A DNA stretch of 64,000 nt from Chloroflexota bacterium (GCA_022573285.1 JACZUF010000003.1:1-64000), one strand, 5' to 3'. Shown: positions 17,933 to 27,208, numbered from the stretch's first letter. Numbers and translations: made by a program. Notes: generated by a model not told the origin, from the sequence alone.

Positions 17933-18913
17933 CTAGAATGGCACCGGGTCTCTGTAGAGATATGCCGAGTTGGCAAAGGCAGTTAGAGACTCCAAAGCTG
18001 TGTGCCAGAACCGGTATCCGGTGGCCTTGTGGAGCTTGCCGGTGCTCATCACGATGGGCCAGCGCACCAGGTCTAAACCCCTCGAGGTGGAGTCCCGCTG
18101 CAGGTGCAGTTTCCAAGACAGCTGGGCCAGCGGATAGGCCAGGAAAGGCGGGAGGTTGATCAGCTTGCTCTTGATTATCTTGGCCATCTCCCGGTAATAG
18201 ACCACCCCGTCTCCGGCGACATTGAACGTCCCCGGAATCTCCCGTTGAATGATGATCGACATGACCCTGGCCAGGTCGTCGTCATAGACGAACTGCAGGG
18301 CCGGGTTGTAGTCCAGCACGCCCAGGAGCCAGGGACGGAAGAATGCCTTGGTCACAAAGTTTTCGGCGCCGTGACCCAAGACGATGCACGACCTGAGAAT
18401 GGTAATCTTAATTTCTTCTTGGGCCTGAGCAAACTCCTCCAGGGCCAGTTCGCACAGGTGCTTGTCGTAGCCGTAGGGAAAATCGGGCGGCGCCCGCATC
18501 GGCGCGTCGTCGGAGATGGGGACCGGGTTGTCGCTGTGCGCCCCGTAGACCGTGTGGGAGCTCAGGTATATTAGATGCCCGACCCGCGCCCTAACGCATG
18601 AGGCCATCACCGACCGCAAGGTTTCCAGGTTCTCTTCCCGTACGGCGGCCACTTCCCGGCGGTTGGCCCCACGCCGGGGGTTGAACGCCAGATGCACCAG
18701 GGTGGTGGCGCCTTGGTCGTTCAACTCGTCGTCGATGGGCTGGGAGACGTCTTTGCGGTAGACGGCGATGTTGTGGAAGGGCACCGGCGGTGGTTTGACG
18801 TCGAACGCCACCAGTTTCCGTAGGCCGGGCTCCTGCTCCAACCGCTCCAGAAGCTTGGTGCCGACGTAACCTGAGGCCCCGGTGACCGCCACTACCTTTC
18901 CCTGTTGGGTCAT
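17933..18913 (-). CDS. NAD-dependent epimerase/dehydratase (extended SDR)
   Basis: An extended short-chain dehydrogenase/reductase. The 326 residues show the dinucleotide-binding motif TGASGYVG near the N-terminus, the active-site Ser in LIYLSSHTVYG, and a YGYDK active-site motif. ATG at 18913 follows AGGATAGG and is preferred over a TTG eight codons upstream. The gene sits in the hopanoid locus 60 bases after the squalene/phytoene-synthase-family gene and resembles HpnA-type sugar epimerases, so it may act on a hopanoid head group. The substrate cannot be read from sequence. Confidence 0.85.
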   Translation of the reverse strand: MTQQGKVVAVTGASGYVGTKLLERLEQEPGLRKLVAFDVKPPPVPFHNIAVYRKDVSQPIDDELNDQGATTLVHLAFNPRRGANRREVAAVREENLETLRSVMASCVRARVGHLIYLSSHTVYGAHSDNPVPISDDAPMRAPPDFPYGYDKHLCELALEEFAQAQEEIKITILRSCIVLGHGAENFVTKAFFRPWLLGVLDYNPALQFVYDDDLARVMSIIIQREIPGTFNVAGDGVVYYREMAKIIKSKLINLPPFLAYPLAQLSWKLHLQRDSTSRGLDLVRWPIVMSTGKLHKATGYRFWHTALESLTAFANSAYLYRDPVPF

Positions 18914-18973
18914 CCTATCCTGCCGTCCGTCCGGCAAGCAATCGCCTTGTAAACATTGGTCCTATGGTAGAGG

Positions 18974-19858
18974 TTACCGGAGGGGAGCAGACAGGGGCAA
19001 CATACTGCCCAGCCAGGTCTTGGCCGTTATCCGGATCTTTTCGGCCTTGCTTAAGGACACCCTGGATTCCAAGATGTCGTAGTCCGACGCCTCGATTCGG
19101 TCCAGCACCTTGGAATACAGCGCTCCCAAGACGGCCGGACAGGCCCGGGACCGCCGGGAGAGATAGGGCAACAGCTTGAATCCGCGGTCGAAGTAATCCC
19201 GGGCGCGCTGAGACTGAAATTTCATCAGGTCCCGAAAGGCCTGGTTGCGGACGCCGTTGCTCAGGTCTTCTTCGGAGTAACCGAACCGGGCCATCTCGTC
19301 TTGGGGCAGATAGACCCGGCCCATAGCCAAGTCTTCCCGCACGTCCCGGATGATGTTGGTAAGTTGCATCGCCAGGCCCAGGTCCACGGCGTACTCCTTG
19401 GCGGCCTCGTTCTTGTAGCCGAAGATCTGGAGACAGATAAGCCCCACGACCGAGGCTACCCGGTAGCAATATTCCCGCAGCTCGTCGAAGTTCTGAAACC
19501 GGTCCTTGACCAGGTCGCTCTCGACACCCAGGATGACCTCCCGGAAGTAGTCACGAGGGATGTCGTACTGCTTTGCCACGTCCGCCAAAGCCAAGAAAAT
19601 GGGACTGGAGGGGCTGCCCGAATAGGTATCGTCCAAGTTGGCATGAAGCCCGGCCAGCGCCGTCATTTTGGCATCGGCCGAGGTCTCCTCATCGACCGAA
19701 TCGTCGCAGTGGCGGCAGAAGGCGTATGCGGCGTAGATGGCCCGGCGCTTGGCTGCGGGGAGGGTCAAAAAAGCGTAGTAGAAGTTCTTGGCTTCCCGGC
19801 GAGTGATGGTCCGGCAGGCCTCGTACGCCAACTCCAGGTCGGTGGAGGGAGGGTGCAT
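18974..19858 (-). CDS. Squalene/phytoene synthase family, HpnD-like
   Basis: A head-to-head prenyl transferase. The 294 residues carry both aspartate motifs: CRHCDDSVDE (about residues 48-57) and DVREDLAMGRVYLP (about 170-183), with LAMQLTNIIRDV before the second and YFDRGFKLLPYLSRRSR after. The position in the hopanoid locus and sequence style suggest presqualene diphosphate synthase (HpnD). No HpnC or HpnE is nearby, so either those are elsewhere or this single enzyme makes squalene. A phytoene synthase role is less likely given the neighbours. Confidence 0.88.
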   Translation of the reverse strand: MHPPSTDLELAYEACRTITRREAKNFYYAFLTLPAAKRRAIYAAYAFCRHCDDSVDEETSADAKMTALAGLHANLDDTYSGSPSSPIFLALADVAKQYDIPRDYFREVILGVESDLVKDRFQNFDELREYCYRVASVVGLICLQIFGYKNEAAKEYAVDLGLAMQLTNIIRDVREDLAMGRVYLPQDEMARFGYSEEDLSNGVRNQAFRDLMKFQSQRARDYFDRGFKLLPYLSRRSRACPAVLGALYSKVLDRIEASDYDILESRVSLSKAEKIRITAKTWLGSMLPLSAPLR

Positions 19859-20034
19859 AGAACCAACCGGGGAATCGCGGATCGGAGGGAACGGGCCGAA
19901 GGGGTTTTGGCCCGTCCACGGATTATATTACAGAAATCGGCCGGTCATGCATCCACGGGGCGGATGGGCGGCCGGACGGGGCCGGGCCCAGGTCTGGAGA
20001 CACGGTTGGCCTGGGCCAGATAGTTTTGTTGCTC

Positions 20035-20478
20035 TTATTCGCCGACCACCTGGACCATGACTTCCCGAGGGCGTGGATGGTCCAGTTCGATGAAGAAGAC
20101 GCTCTGGTAGGTCCCGAACTGCATCTTGCCATCAATCACCGGCACGGTCTCGCTGGTTCCCAAGAGCAGGTGTTGTAGGTGGGCATGGCCGTTGGGGGAC
20201 TCGTCTTCGTTCATGTTGACGGTGCGAATCTCAAAGTTGTTGTGCTGGTAGCCGTTGTCCCGAGGAGAGATTTTCTCCAGGAAATCGGCCATGTCTTTCA
20301 GCAGCAGTGGCTCGTTCTCGTTGATCTTAATCGCCGCGGTGGTGTGCTTGGAATACACCACGGCGAACCCGTTTGCGATCTGGGATTCAGCGACACACTG
20401 GGCGACCCAATCGGTGATGTCGATAAACTCCGGCGCACACTTGGTTTCAAACCGCTTGCAAAAGGACTTGGTAATCAT
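20035..20478 (-). CDS. YjbQ/UPF0047 family protein
   Basis: A 147-residue member of the YjbQ family, for which a secondary thiamine-phosphate synthase activity has been described. Family features are KHTTAAIKINENEP, the NGHAHLQHLLLGTSETVPV segment with clustered histidines, and the C-terminal VFFIELDHPRPREVMVQV. ATG at 20478 follows GGAAGGGGG at good spacing and is chosen over a longer form. It lies within the hopanoid locus between shc and the squalene/phytoene-synthase-family gene, an unexpected place; its function there is not known. Confidence 0.92.
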   Translation of the reverse strand: MITKSFCKRFETKCAPEFIDITDWVAQCVAESQIANGFAVVYSKHTTAAIKINENEPLLLKDMADFLEKISPRDNGYQHNNFEIRTVNMNEDESPNGHAHLQHLLLGTSETVPVIDGKMQFGTYQSVFFIELDHPRPREVMVQVVGE

Positions 20479-20563
20479 CTTGGAGTCCCCCTTCCTAGCT
20501 AGCCCCAAATTACTCTTGGATTTTGGTCTTCGGCCCTCGATGTTCGTCCCTGATTTCGCGTTG

Positions 20564-22564
20564 CTACCTCCCGGAAATAGCCCGCGAATACCTTCCCAGA
20601 GCCAGCAGCGGCCAGTAGTTGCGGTACAGGTGGTAATTAATCATGAATCCGGCCGGCATATCCAAACCTTGGTAACTCGTTTCTCCGGGACCCGGCAGCG
20701 CCTTGAGGCGTTCGCCCACGCCGTAACCGGGAAATCCGGTGCCGGTGAAGTAGGGTTCGTCCCACGTGCCGTCCTCCTGCTGCGTTTCGGCCAGGTATAT
20801 CAAGCCCCGCCGGGCGGCCTCGCTATCATGTTCCCCGGCGGCCACCAGCCCGAGTAATGCCCAGGCGGTCTGTGACGCGGTGCTGGGCCCAACGCCGCGG
20901 AGGGCTGGGTCCACGTAGGAACCGCAACTCTCGCCCCATCCGCCGTCTTCGTTCTGGTGGGCCACGATCCACTCAATGGCCCGGCGGATGTAGGGCTGCG
21001 ACATGTCTTCGCCGATTGCTTCCAATGCGGGCAACACGGCGCCGCCGCCGTAGACGTAATTGACGCCCCAGCGCCCGAACCAGGAACCGTCTTCTTCCTG
21101 TTCGCCGACCAGGTAATCAAATCCACGGCTTACGGCCGGGTCTTCCCTGGTGTAACCCAGGCGCCCGTACATCTCCAACAGATGGGCCGTAACATCGGCG
21201 CTGGGCGGGTCCAGGGTCTCGCCAAAATCCGAGAACGGTATCTTGGTCAGGTATTTCTTGTTGTTGTCCTTGTCAAAGGCCGCCCAACCGCCGTTCTTGG
21301 ACTGCATACCAGCCAGCCATTCCAAACCCCTCTGAATGGAATCGGCCCTTCGAGGCTCTTCGGCCTCCGGCAGCCGGACTTGGTCCAGGGCCATGACGAC
21401 GATGGATGCGTCGTCGATGTCCGGGTAGTTCTGGTTATGGAACTCGAACGGCCATCCGCCGGGGCGGACGTCCTTGGCCCGGACCTGCCAGTCGCCGCCG
21501 GCGAATATCTGTTTGTCCAGAAGCCACCTGGCGGAGACCTGGACCATGGGGTCGTCGGGCGCGACGCCGGATTCTAGCAGGGCTAATTGGGCGATGCAGG
21601 TGTCCCAGACCGGGGAGAGGCAAGCCTGAACGGTGCAGGTGTCCTCGTCTTCTATGGCGAATCCCTCGAAGCCCTGGAAACCCTTCCTGACCGCCTCATG
21701 TTCCGGCCCGTGGCCCATGATGTGCAGAGCGATCAACGAATAGACCCACGGGGGTTGTATCCCAGCCCAGGAACCGTCTGCTTCCTGGTGTGTCAGGACC
21801 CATTCGATGATCTTGCGCTCGGCGCGTCCCCTGAGTGGGTGCACCGGCAAACGCTGATAGAGTCCGACGAGCTTGTCCACCCAGTAAAGCATTTTGGCCC
21901 AGCCAAATCCCCCGGTGGGTTTGGGCAGGGCATATTCCGTGCCGTCACGGCCGCCGGGATAAAGTTCGTCGATGTTGGCCGACTCGGGCACCGGACAGTA
22001 AGGTTGGCGGGTCAAGATAATCAGCATGGGCACCACCGTGGCGCGGGCCCAACTGGCGAATTCATAGATGTTAAAGGGCGCCCAGGAAGGCAGAAAGATC
22101 ATCTCAGGGGGCATGTTGGGCGTGCCCTTCCAGTCCCATTGGCCGAAAAGCGCCAGCCATATCTTGGTGAACACTCGGACCTTGGGCATCCCGCCCTTGG
22201 ATAATATGAACTCCCGGGCCTTCCGCAAGGGCTCCGATTCCGGAGAATGCCCGGCCAGTTTGAGGGCGAAGTAGCACTCGACCGATGTGCTCACGTCGCC
22301 GGGGGCTTCGTAATATTGGCCCCAAGAGCCGTCGCTCCGCTGTTTGCCGAGTATGTAGTTACAGACCTTGCGCCATCGTTCCGGGTCATGGCGGCCCGTG
22401 AAATGGCACAGCATCAGATACTCGGCTTCCATGGTGGAGTTGGACTCCAACTCACCACACCAGTACCCGTCCGGGTGCTGGGTCCGGCGGAAGTAGTCTT
22501 GAGACCGCCGCACCGCCTGGTCCGCCGCCTGTTTGACATCTATATGTTTCGGTTGGACGACCAT
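20564..22564 (-). CDS. shc: Squalene-hopene cyclase
   Basis: Cyclises squalene to hopene or hopanol at the membrane. From ATG 22564 the protein has 666 residues, near the usual length. Repeated QW motifs are visible (QRSDGSWGQY, QEADGSWAG, QSKNGGWAAFD, QEEDGSWFGRWG, QNEDGGWGES, QQEDGTWDE). The catalytic DxDD motif is PDIDDAS near residue 382, in its expected central position. The start is only two bases after the hpnA stop, so translation is probably coupled. Longer forms upstream would run into hpnA. Confidence 0.96.
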   Translation of the reverse strand: MVVQPKHIDVKQAADQAVRRSQDYFRRTQHPDGYWCGELESNSTMEAEYLMLCHFTGRHDPERWRKVCNYILGKQRSDGSWGQYYEAPGDVSTSVECYFALKLAGHSPESEPLRKAREFILSKGGMPKVRVFTKIWLALFGQWDWKGTPNMPPEMIFLPSWAPFNIYEFASWARATVVPMLIILTRQPYCPVPESANIDELYPGGRDGTEYALPKPTGGFGWAKMLYWVDKLVGLYQRLPVHPLRGRAERKIIEWVLTHQEADGSWAGIQPPWVYSLIALHIMGHGPEHEAVRKGFQGFEGFAIEDEDTCTVQACLSPVWDTCIAQLALLESGVAPDDPMVQVSARWLLDKQIFAGGDWQVRAKDVRPGGWPFEFHNQNYPDIDDASIVVMALDQVRLPEAEEPRRADSIQRGLEWLAGMQSKNGGWAAFDKDNNKKYLTKIPFSDFGETLDPPSADVTAHLLEMYGRLGYTREDPAVSRGFDYLVGEQEEDGSWFGRWGVNYVYGGGAVLPALEAIGEDMSQPYIRRAIEWIVAHQNEDGGWGESCGSYVDPALRGVGPSTASQTAWALLGLVAAGEHDSEAARRGLIYLAETQQEDGTWDEPYFTGTGFPGYGVGERLKALPGPGETSYQGLDMPAGFMINYHLYRNYWPLLALGRYSRAISGR

Positions 22565-22566
22565 TT

Positions 22567-23598
22567 CTATGCCGCGTCGCGCTGGAGCTTTCCCTGGTCT
22601 TTTCCTTCTTTTCCGTCGATATAACCGTGGGCGGCGAACCAATCGGCCGCCTGTTTCAAGGCGTCTTCAATGGGCCGCTGGGGTTGGCCCAGTTCCCGGA
22701 CCGCCTTCTCGCAGCTAACGTAGGCGGGCACCTTGGACGCCAACACTCCCTCCACGGGAATGGCCGGTTCCCGGCGAAGGAGGGTGCCTTCAATGAACCG
22801 GTCAGCGTAGCCAACGCCCACCACCAGCCAGTAGGGCGCCCTTATGCGGGGCGCCGGCAGGCCGGTCAGTCTGCTCAATATGTCGAATATTTCCTTCAAA
22901 CTCACGTTCCGGTTGCCCAATATGTACCGCTCACCGGAGTTTCCCTTTTCCAGGGCCAGGATGTGGCCTTCCACCACGTCAGCCACGTCCACCAGATTCA
23001 TTCCAGTTTTTAAGTAGGCCGGGACCCGCCGGCGAAGAAAGTCCAAGACCATCTTCCCCGTCGGCGTGGGTTTGACATCCCACGGTCCGACCGGCGCCGT
23101 GGGGTTCACCACCACCACCGGCATCCCCTCTGCCGCCATGGCCAGGGCCTCCCGCTCCGCCTGGAGTTTGGACCGCTTGTAATGGCCGTGGAGCGTCTTG
23201 GGGTCGAGGGGCGTGTCCTCATCGCCCAGACCCTCTTTTGGCAGCCCGACGGTCGATACCGTGCTGGTGTAGACCGTTCGGGAGACTCCCGCCTGCCGCG
23301 CCGCCTCGAGCACGTTCAACGTGCCCTGCACGTTAGTCCGCGACACCCCGGCGGGGTCCCTGGACCAGAAGGTGTAGGCGGCAGCTACGTGAAACACTGC
23401 CTCGCAGCCCTGGACGGCTTGGTCGACTGACCGCCGGTCCAGGATGTCGCCTTCCACCGGGACGATTCCAGTGTCCTCTATTGTTAAGCGGTTGCTGCCG
23501 GGGCGCACCAACGCCCGCACGTCGTCACCTCGCCGCCACAGTTCGCGGGCCAGGTTTCCGCCGATGAACCCGGTGGCGCCGGTGACCAGTACCTTCAT
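22567..23598 (-). CDS. hpnA: Hopanoid-associated sugar epimerase HpnA
   Basis: An extended SDR protein found in many hopanoid loci; its exact reaction is unsettled but head-group sugar formation is usually proposed. The 343 residues begin with KVLVTGATGFIGGNLAREL (NAD-binding), carry the catalytic Tyr/Lys in GHYKRSKLQAE, VVVVNPTAPVGPWDVKPTPTG and the HpnA-type GNRNVSLKEIFDIL. A charged tail (DGKEGKDQGKLQRD) ends it. It lies 57 bases after hpnG and two before shc. Confidence 0.94.
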   Translation of the reverse strand: MKVLVTGATGFIGGNLARELWRRGDDVRALVRPGSNRLTIEDTGIVPVEGDILDRRSVDQAVQGCEAVFHVAAAYTFWSRDPAGVSRTNVQGTLNVLEAARQAGVSRTVYTSTVSTVGLPKEGLGDEDTPLDPKTLHGHYKRSKLQAEREALAMAAEGMPVVVVNPTAPVGPWDVKPTPTGKMVLDFLRRRVPAYLKTGMNLVDVADVVEGHILALEKGNSGERYILGNRNVSLKEIFDILSRLTGLPAPRIRAPYWLVVGVGYADRFIEGTLLRREPAIPVEGVLASKVPAYVSCEKAVRELGQPQRPIEDALKQAADWFAAHGYIDGKEGKDQGKLQRDAA

Positions 23599-23655
23599 TT
23601 TTTAAGCCTAGCGCCTTCAAACCAGGTGCTTCGGGGGAGGATAGGCATCCCCACG

Positions 23656-24408
23656 CTATCCGCGTGCGCCTGATGCCAGTTTCCCTTTCCCGATAATCCC
23701 GGTCACCTTCAGGTAAGACACCCCGAAGATTGTCAGGACCGCCTGGCCCAACTGCAGTTGCTTCTTCAAGCGCAGCATCGTGGGGATTCGCCACGGCATG
23801 AGCAGCACGTTGGTCAATACCTTGTACGGGGACTTGGCCAGTCCCGGCAGATAGCCGGGTAGACGCTGGCTTGCGGTGTCCAAGACCACCCTAACGGCCA
23901 GGAAAGGAACACCCGCCTTCTGGGCAGCCTCCGCCGCCCGGTAGTCTTCCATATTGACGCTGTGGACCTGGTACTGGGTCCGAAGCTCTTCACGCTCTTC
24001 CGGTCCCGCGACCAGATGGTCAACGGTCAAGGCGCCGCCGTTGCAGACCGGAATGGAGAGGTCAAGGGCCGCCTGTTCGGCAGACTGGAGCATCTGAGTG
24101 TCGGGCTTGATCGCCTGTCCCGCGCCTTGGGCCGCTCCGTTATGGAGAGCGTACCGGTCCGCCAGAAGCAGGTCTCCGGTATCCAAGTCGGGGTCCACCC
24201 CTCCGGCCACGCCAAGGACCAATACACCGTCCACGCGGGAACGGCGGTCCTCAAGCAGCGCGGTCAAGGCGGCGCCCGCCCGCTCCGGTCCGACGCCCAA
24301 TACCTGAAACTCCACCGGGGGATGGACCCCGGTTGCGCCTTCGATGTCGAGCATCTCACGCCGGAGACCGGTCAGCTCTTGCTCCATGCTGGCGGCCACA
24401 ATCAACAA
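23656..24408 (-). CDS. hpnG: Hopanoid-associated phosphorylase HpnG
   Basis: A nucleoside-phosphorylase-fold protein that in hopanoid producers removes adenine from adenosylhopane. The 250 residues show the family pattern: an N-terminal AASMEQEL strand, VLGVGPERAGAALTALL, VLVLGVAGGVDPDLDTGDLLLA, VNMEDYRAAEAAQKAGVPFLAVR with the usual Met-Glu substrate pair, and a C-terminal extension. It lies 18 bases downstream of hpnH, which makes its substrate. Confidence 0.92.
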   Translation of the reverse strand: MLIVAASMEQELTGLRREMLDIEGATGVHPPVEFQVLGVGPERAGAALTALLEDRRSRVDGVLVLGVAGGVDPDLDTGDLLLADRYALHNGAAQGAGQAIKPDTQMLQSAEQAALDLSIPVCNGGALTVDHLVAGPEEREELRTQYQVHSVNMEDYRAAEAAQKAGVPFLAVRVVLDTASQRLPGYLPGLAKSPYKVLTNVLLMPWRIPTMLRLKKQLQLGQAVLTIFGVSYLKVTGIIGKGKLASGARG

Positions 24409-24426
24409 AATCCCATACTCTTGATT

Positions 24427-25476
24427 TTAAGCAGCCGTGATGCCGCCCTTATGGACGGCGCCCGACTTGATCAAAGTGGCCCAGTCCCTGGGCGTCGACA
24501 CGGCCGTGAAGATGGTGGCGGACTCGAAGCCGCAGTGCATCATGCAGTTGGCGCACCGCGGGTCCTTGCCCACGCCGTACTTTTCCCAGAGCTCTTCTTT
24601 GAAAAGCTCATCGACGTGTTCCACGTGTTCATCGGCCAGGGGATAGCACGGCTTCCTCCATCCCATCACGGTGTAGGTCGGGTTGGACCAGGCGGTGCAC
24701 TGGTATTCCCGCTCCCCTTTCAAGAAATTCAGGTAGAGGGGATTGTTGTAAAAACGGGCGCCCTTGGAGTTCTCCGGCGACAAGAGTTTCTGGAAGACCG
24801 AGTGAGACTCCTGCCGGGTCAGGAACATGTCCTGGTCCGGAGCGTCTTTAAAATCGAAGCCGGGGGAGATCATCGAACCTTCCACACCGATGTCGCTCAC
24901 CAAGCGGAACATCTCCGACATGTCGTCAACATCGCTGGTGCGGAACACCGTGGTGTTGGTGCAGACCCGGTAGCCGCGGTCCAGGGCCGACTGAATGGCC
25001 GCGATGGCCTTCTTGAAAACGCCTTTCCGGTCCACCGACTCGTCGTGTTTTTCTTCCATGCCGTCCATATGGATCACCCAGCACAGGTACTTGGACGGGG
25101 CGATCTTGTCCATCACCCGGTCCAGCAACAGGCCGTTGGTGCAACAGTAGACGAAGTATTTTTCTTCGATCAACGTATTGATTATCTGGTCTATCCTGGG
25201 GTGGATGGTTGGTTCCCCACCGGCTATGGAAACTATGGGCGCGCCGGACTCGTGGACGGCGGCAATCGCCTCCTCCACCGGCATCATCTTGTCCAACACC
25301 GGTTTGTACTCCCGGATACGTCCGCATCCGATGCAGGCCAGGTTGCACATCTCCAAGGGCTCAAGCATGGTCACCAGTGGAAATTTCTTCCTTCCCTTGA
25401 GCTTGTTCTTCAATATGTAGACCGCCAGTCTGGCGGATAATTCCAGTGGCCGTTTGGCTCGTTTGGCAGTGGTCAT
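24427..25476 (-). CDS. hpnH: Adenosyl-hopene transferase HpnH (radical SAM)
   Basis: Adds the 5'-deoxyadenosyl group to hopene, the first step of side-chain extension. The 349-residue protein has the radical SAM cluster motif with CxxxCxxC at Cys44, Cys48 and Cys51 (CNLACIGCGR), preceded by VTMLEPLEM, then SIAGGEPTIHP (the GGE SAM-binding motif) and VYCCTNGLLL. The C-terminal DPRCANCMMHCGFE holds extra cysteines, typical of the family. It is followed at 18 bases by hpnG. Confidence 0.95.
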   Translation of the reverse strand: MTTAKRAKRPLELSARLAVYILKNKLKGRKKFPLVTMLEPLEMCNLACIGCGRIREYKPVLDKMMPVEEAIAAVHESGAPIVSIAGGEPTIHPRIDQIINTLIEEKYFVYCCTNGLLLDRVMDKIAPSKYLCWVIHMDGMEEKHDESVDRKGVFKKAIAAIQSALDRGYRVCTNTTVFRTSDVDDMSEMFRLVSDIGVEGSMISPGFDFKDAPDQDMFLTRQESHSVFQKLLSPENSKGARFYNNPLYLNFLKGEREYQCTAWSNPTYTVMGWRKPCYPLADEHVEHVDELFKEELWEKYGVGKDPRCANCMMHCGFESATIFTAVSTPRDWATLIKSGAVHKGGITAA

Positions 25477-25544
25477 ATCGTAAAAACCTCAGTGGTCAGC
25501 GATTACTTATCGGGCAATATCGAATCGGTTCATAGCCTACTAGA

Positions 25545-26627
25545 CTAGTATTCCCTTCGGGCTAGAAAGTCAACCAGTTCTTCAGCCTCGGTTTGAGCCC
25601 ATTGGGGCAGCGAGACCGGCTTCAGCGCCTCCAACGCCCGGGCGGCGGCGGCTTCCGTAAAGCGCTGGGAGTGTTCCTGGGAGCCGACTTCGTCCAGCAC
25701 GGCCAACACCCGCTGCACATCGTCCTCTTCCAGTTCCTCCTGTCCATAGATCCGAAGGAGGTCGTCCATGGCCCGTCCGCTGGCCCGCTCCAGAGCGAAC
25801 ACCACCGGATACGACTTCTTCCGGCGGCGTATATCGCTGCCGGTGGACTTGCCCAATGCAGCCTCGTCGCCCCAGATACCCAGGTAGTCATCCCTGATCT
25901 GGAAGGTCTGGCCCAGACAGTCGCCGAACTTGGCGAAGGCCCGCACCGTCGCCTCGTCTTCCGTGGCGAGAAGGGCCCCTATCTCCAGGGCACAGCGGAT
26001 CAGAGCCCCGGTCTTACAGGCAATCATAGATAGGTAATCTTCGGCCTTGATGTCGGTCCTGGACTCAAAGTCCAAGTCCATGCATTGGCCCTGAATCATC
26101 TCCAAGTAGCTTTCCGTCATGATGCCCGATACCCGAAGCACCAACTCGGGAGCGACCTCTTTGCCAGCCACGTCCAGCAGCGCCAGGTCGCCGGTGCACT
26201 GCATGGCGTTGCCGGCGGAAATTGCTTTGGGAATCCCCCAGAGATGCCAGACCGTGGGCTGGTGCCGCCGCTCCACGTCCTCGTCTTGAATGTCATCGTG
26301 GATCAACGAAAAATTGTGGATTAGTTCCAGGGCCGCAGCCGCAGGCAGGGCCTTGGAGTAATCGTTGGTCAGGGCGTCGCAGGCGAAGAGACACAGGGTG
26401 GGGCGAAGAGCTTTGCCCTGGGAGACGAGAGTCTCCATCGCGCTGCCCTGCTGGTCGACCCAGCCAAGGTGATAGCGGAGTAAGCGGTAGGCCTCTGAGT
26501 CCTCGGCACTTGGCACGACCCTATAAAGCTCCTGCTCCACGGAGCTTTTGTACTTGGAGAACATCCCGGGAAGCTTCGCCCCCCGGTCCGAACTCTCCTG
26601 TGATTGCTGAGCGCCGTCTTGGACCAT
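25545..26627 (-). CDS. Polyprenyl (farnesyl/geranylgeranyl) diphosphate synthase
   Basis: Condenses isopentenyl diphosphate with allylic diphosphates to give C15-C20 chains, the supply for squalene. From ATG 26627 (after GGAGAAGGGGAAGT) the protein has 360 residues. The first aspartate-rich motif is HDDIQDEDVERR (about 110-121), preceded by LELIHNFSLI; the second region is RDDYLGIWGDEAALGKSTGSD, where the fifth position is Gly, a variant seen in related bacterial enzymes. The GKALRPTLCL segment is the KxxR-type diphosphate site. It is the first gene of the hopanoid locus. Chain length cannot be stated with certainty. Confidence 0.92.
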   Translation of the reverse strand: MVQDGAQQSQESSDRGAKLPGMFSKYKSSVEQELYRVVPSAEDSEAYRLLRYHLGWVDQQGSAMETLVSQGKALRPTLCLFACDALTNDYSKALPAAAALELIHNFSLIHDDIQDEDVERRHQPTVWHLWGIPKAISAGNAMQCTGDLALLDVAGKEVAPELVLRVSGIMTESYLEMIQGQCMDLDFESRTDIKAEDYLSMIACKTGALIRCALEIGALLATEDEATVRAFAKFGDCLGQTFQIRDDYLGIWGDEAALGKSTGSDIRRRKKSYPVVFALERASGRAMDDLLRIYGQEELEEDDVQRVLAVLDEVGSQEHSQRFTEAAAARALEALKPVSLPQWAQTEAEELVDFLARREY

Positions 26628-26710
26628 ACTTCCCCTTCTCCATGGAGAATAGGTCGGCCGCATAGCCGCGGCTGGCATACATCGGCATACGATGGAAGAT
26701 TATGCGTGGA

Positions 26711-26740
26711 ATGCTAGCAAAGCGATTTGGACCATGTCAA
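26711..26740 (-). promoter_or_regulatory. Likely promoter of the hopanoid locus
   Basis: On the minus strand TTGACA (26740-26735), an 18-base spacer, TAGCAT (26716-26711), about 85 bases before the polyprenyl synthase start at 26627. The suf operon has the same TTGACA/TAGCAT pair. Confidence 0.6.
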
Positions 26741-27070
26741 GATAAATTGGCCCGGCCTCGTCTCCCAACCCAATCTCTCGGCCCGGTCGATTCAAGCCGG
26801 GATTCCGAGCCCAAAGCATGATTTTCGCCTCCATTGTACATGGCCGGGGTTTACGCCTGACGGCATGCCTGTGCGTATTGATCGGGAATTGTTATAATCG
26901 CCCCGTTACTGGCCGCTTCAGCAGGGCCGCACCGGAAAAAGGGAGCGCCTGTTGGCCGAATCAAGCGGCTACAAGGTCTAATTGACTGGGAATTTAAGCC
27001 CCAAAACGTCTGAACTCCAGCGTCTCACTCAGTCACAACTTAGCTACGGTGATCAGCGGCAGAATTTTAG
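26741..27070. other. Non-coding spacer between divergent hopanoid and DUF1800 operons
   Basis: No convincing gene. One isolated perfect TATAAT (26893-26898, plus) lacks a recognisable -35 box. Short open frames here have no family features. Confidence 0.5.
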
Positions 27071-27099
27071 TTGACACTTCTTCCACATTAGTTTATATT
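27071..27099 (+). promoter_or_regulatory. Strong promoter of the DUF1800-DUF1501-NHL operon
   Basis: TTGACA (27071-27076), 17-base spacer, TATATT (27094-27099). The start of DUF1800 is about 150 bases downstream, leaving a leader that contains the palindrome at 27192-27208. Confidence 0.72.
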
Positions 27100-27191
27100 T
27101 CTTCCTTGTAACCAATGTTACATAAGGGGTATCGTGAGCCTGGGGTTTGACCCATGCCCGTCGCGCCTTCTTCATGTAACCGAAAACGCCC

Positions 27192-27208
27192 GGGCGGCAA
27201 CGCCGCCC
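27192..27208. repeat. Palindrome in the DUF1800 leader
   Basis: GGGCGGC (27192-27198), loop AAC, GCCGCCC (27202-27208). It would form a stable hairpin in the mRNA leader about 50 bases before the DUF1800 start and resembles the GTAGGGGC palindrome family, read on the minus strand. Confidence 0.5.

Noticed and set aside
23962-25440. 492-residue open frame antisense to hpnG and hpnH
   Set aside because: Composition is that of a mirrored coding region; no domain and no ribosome site.
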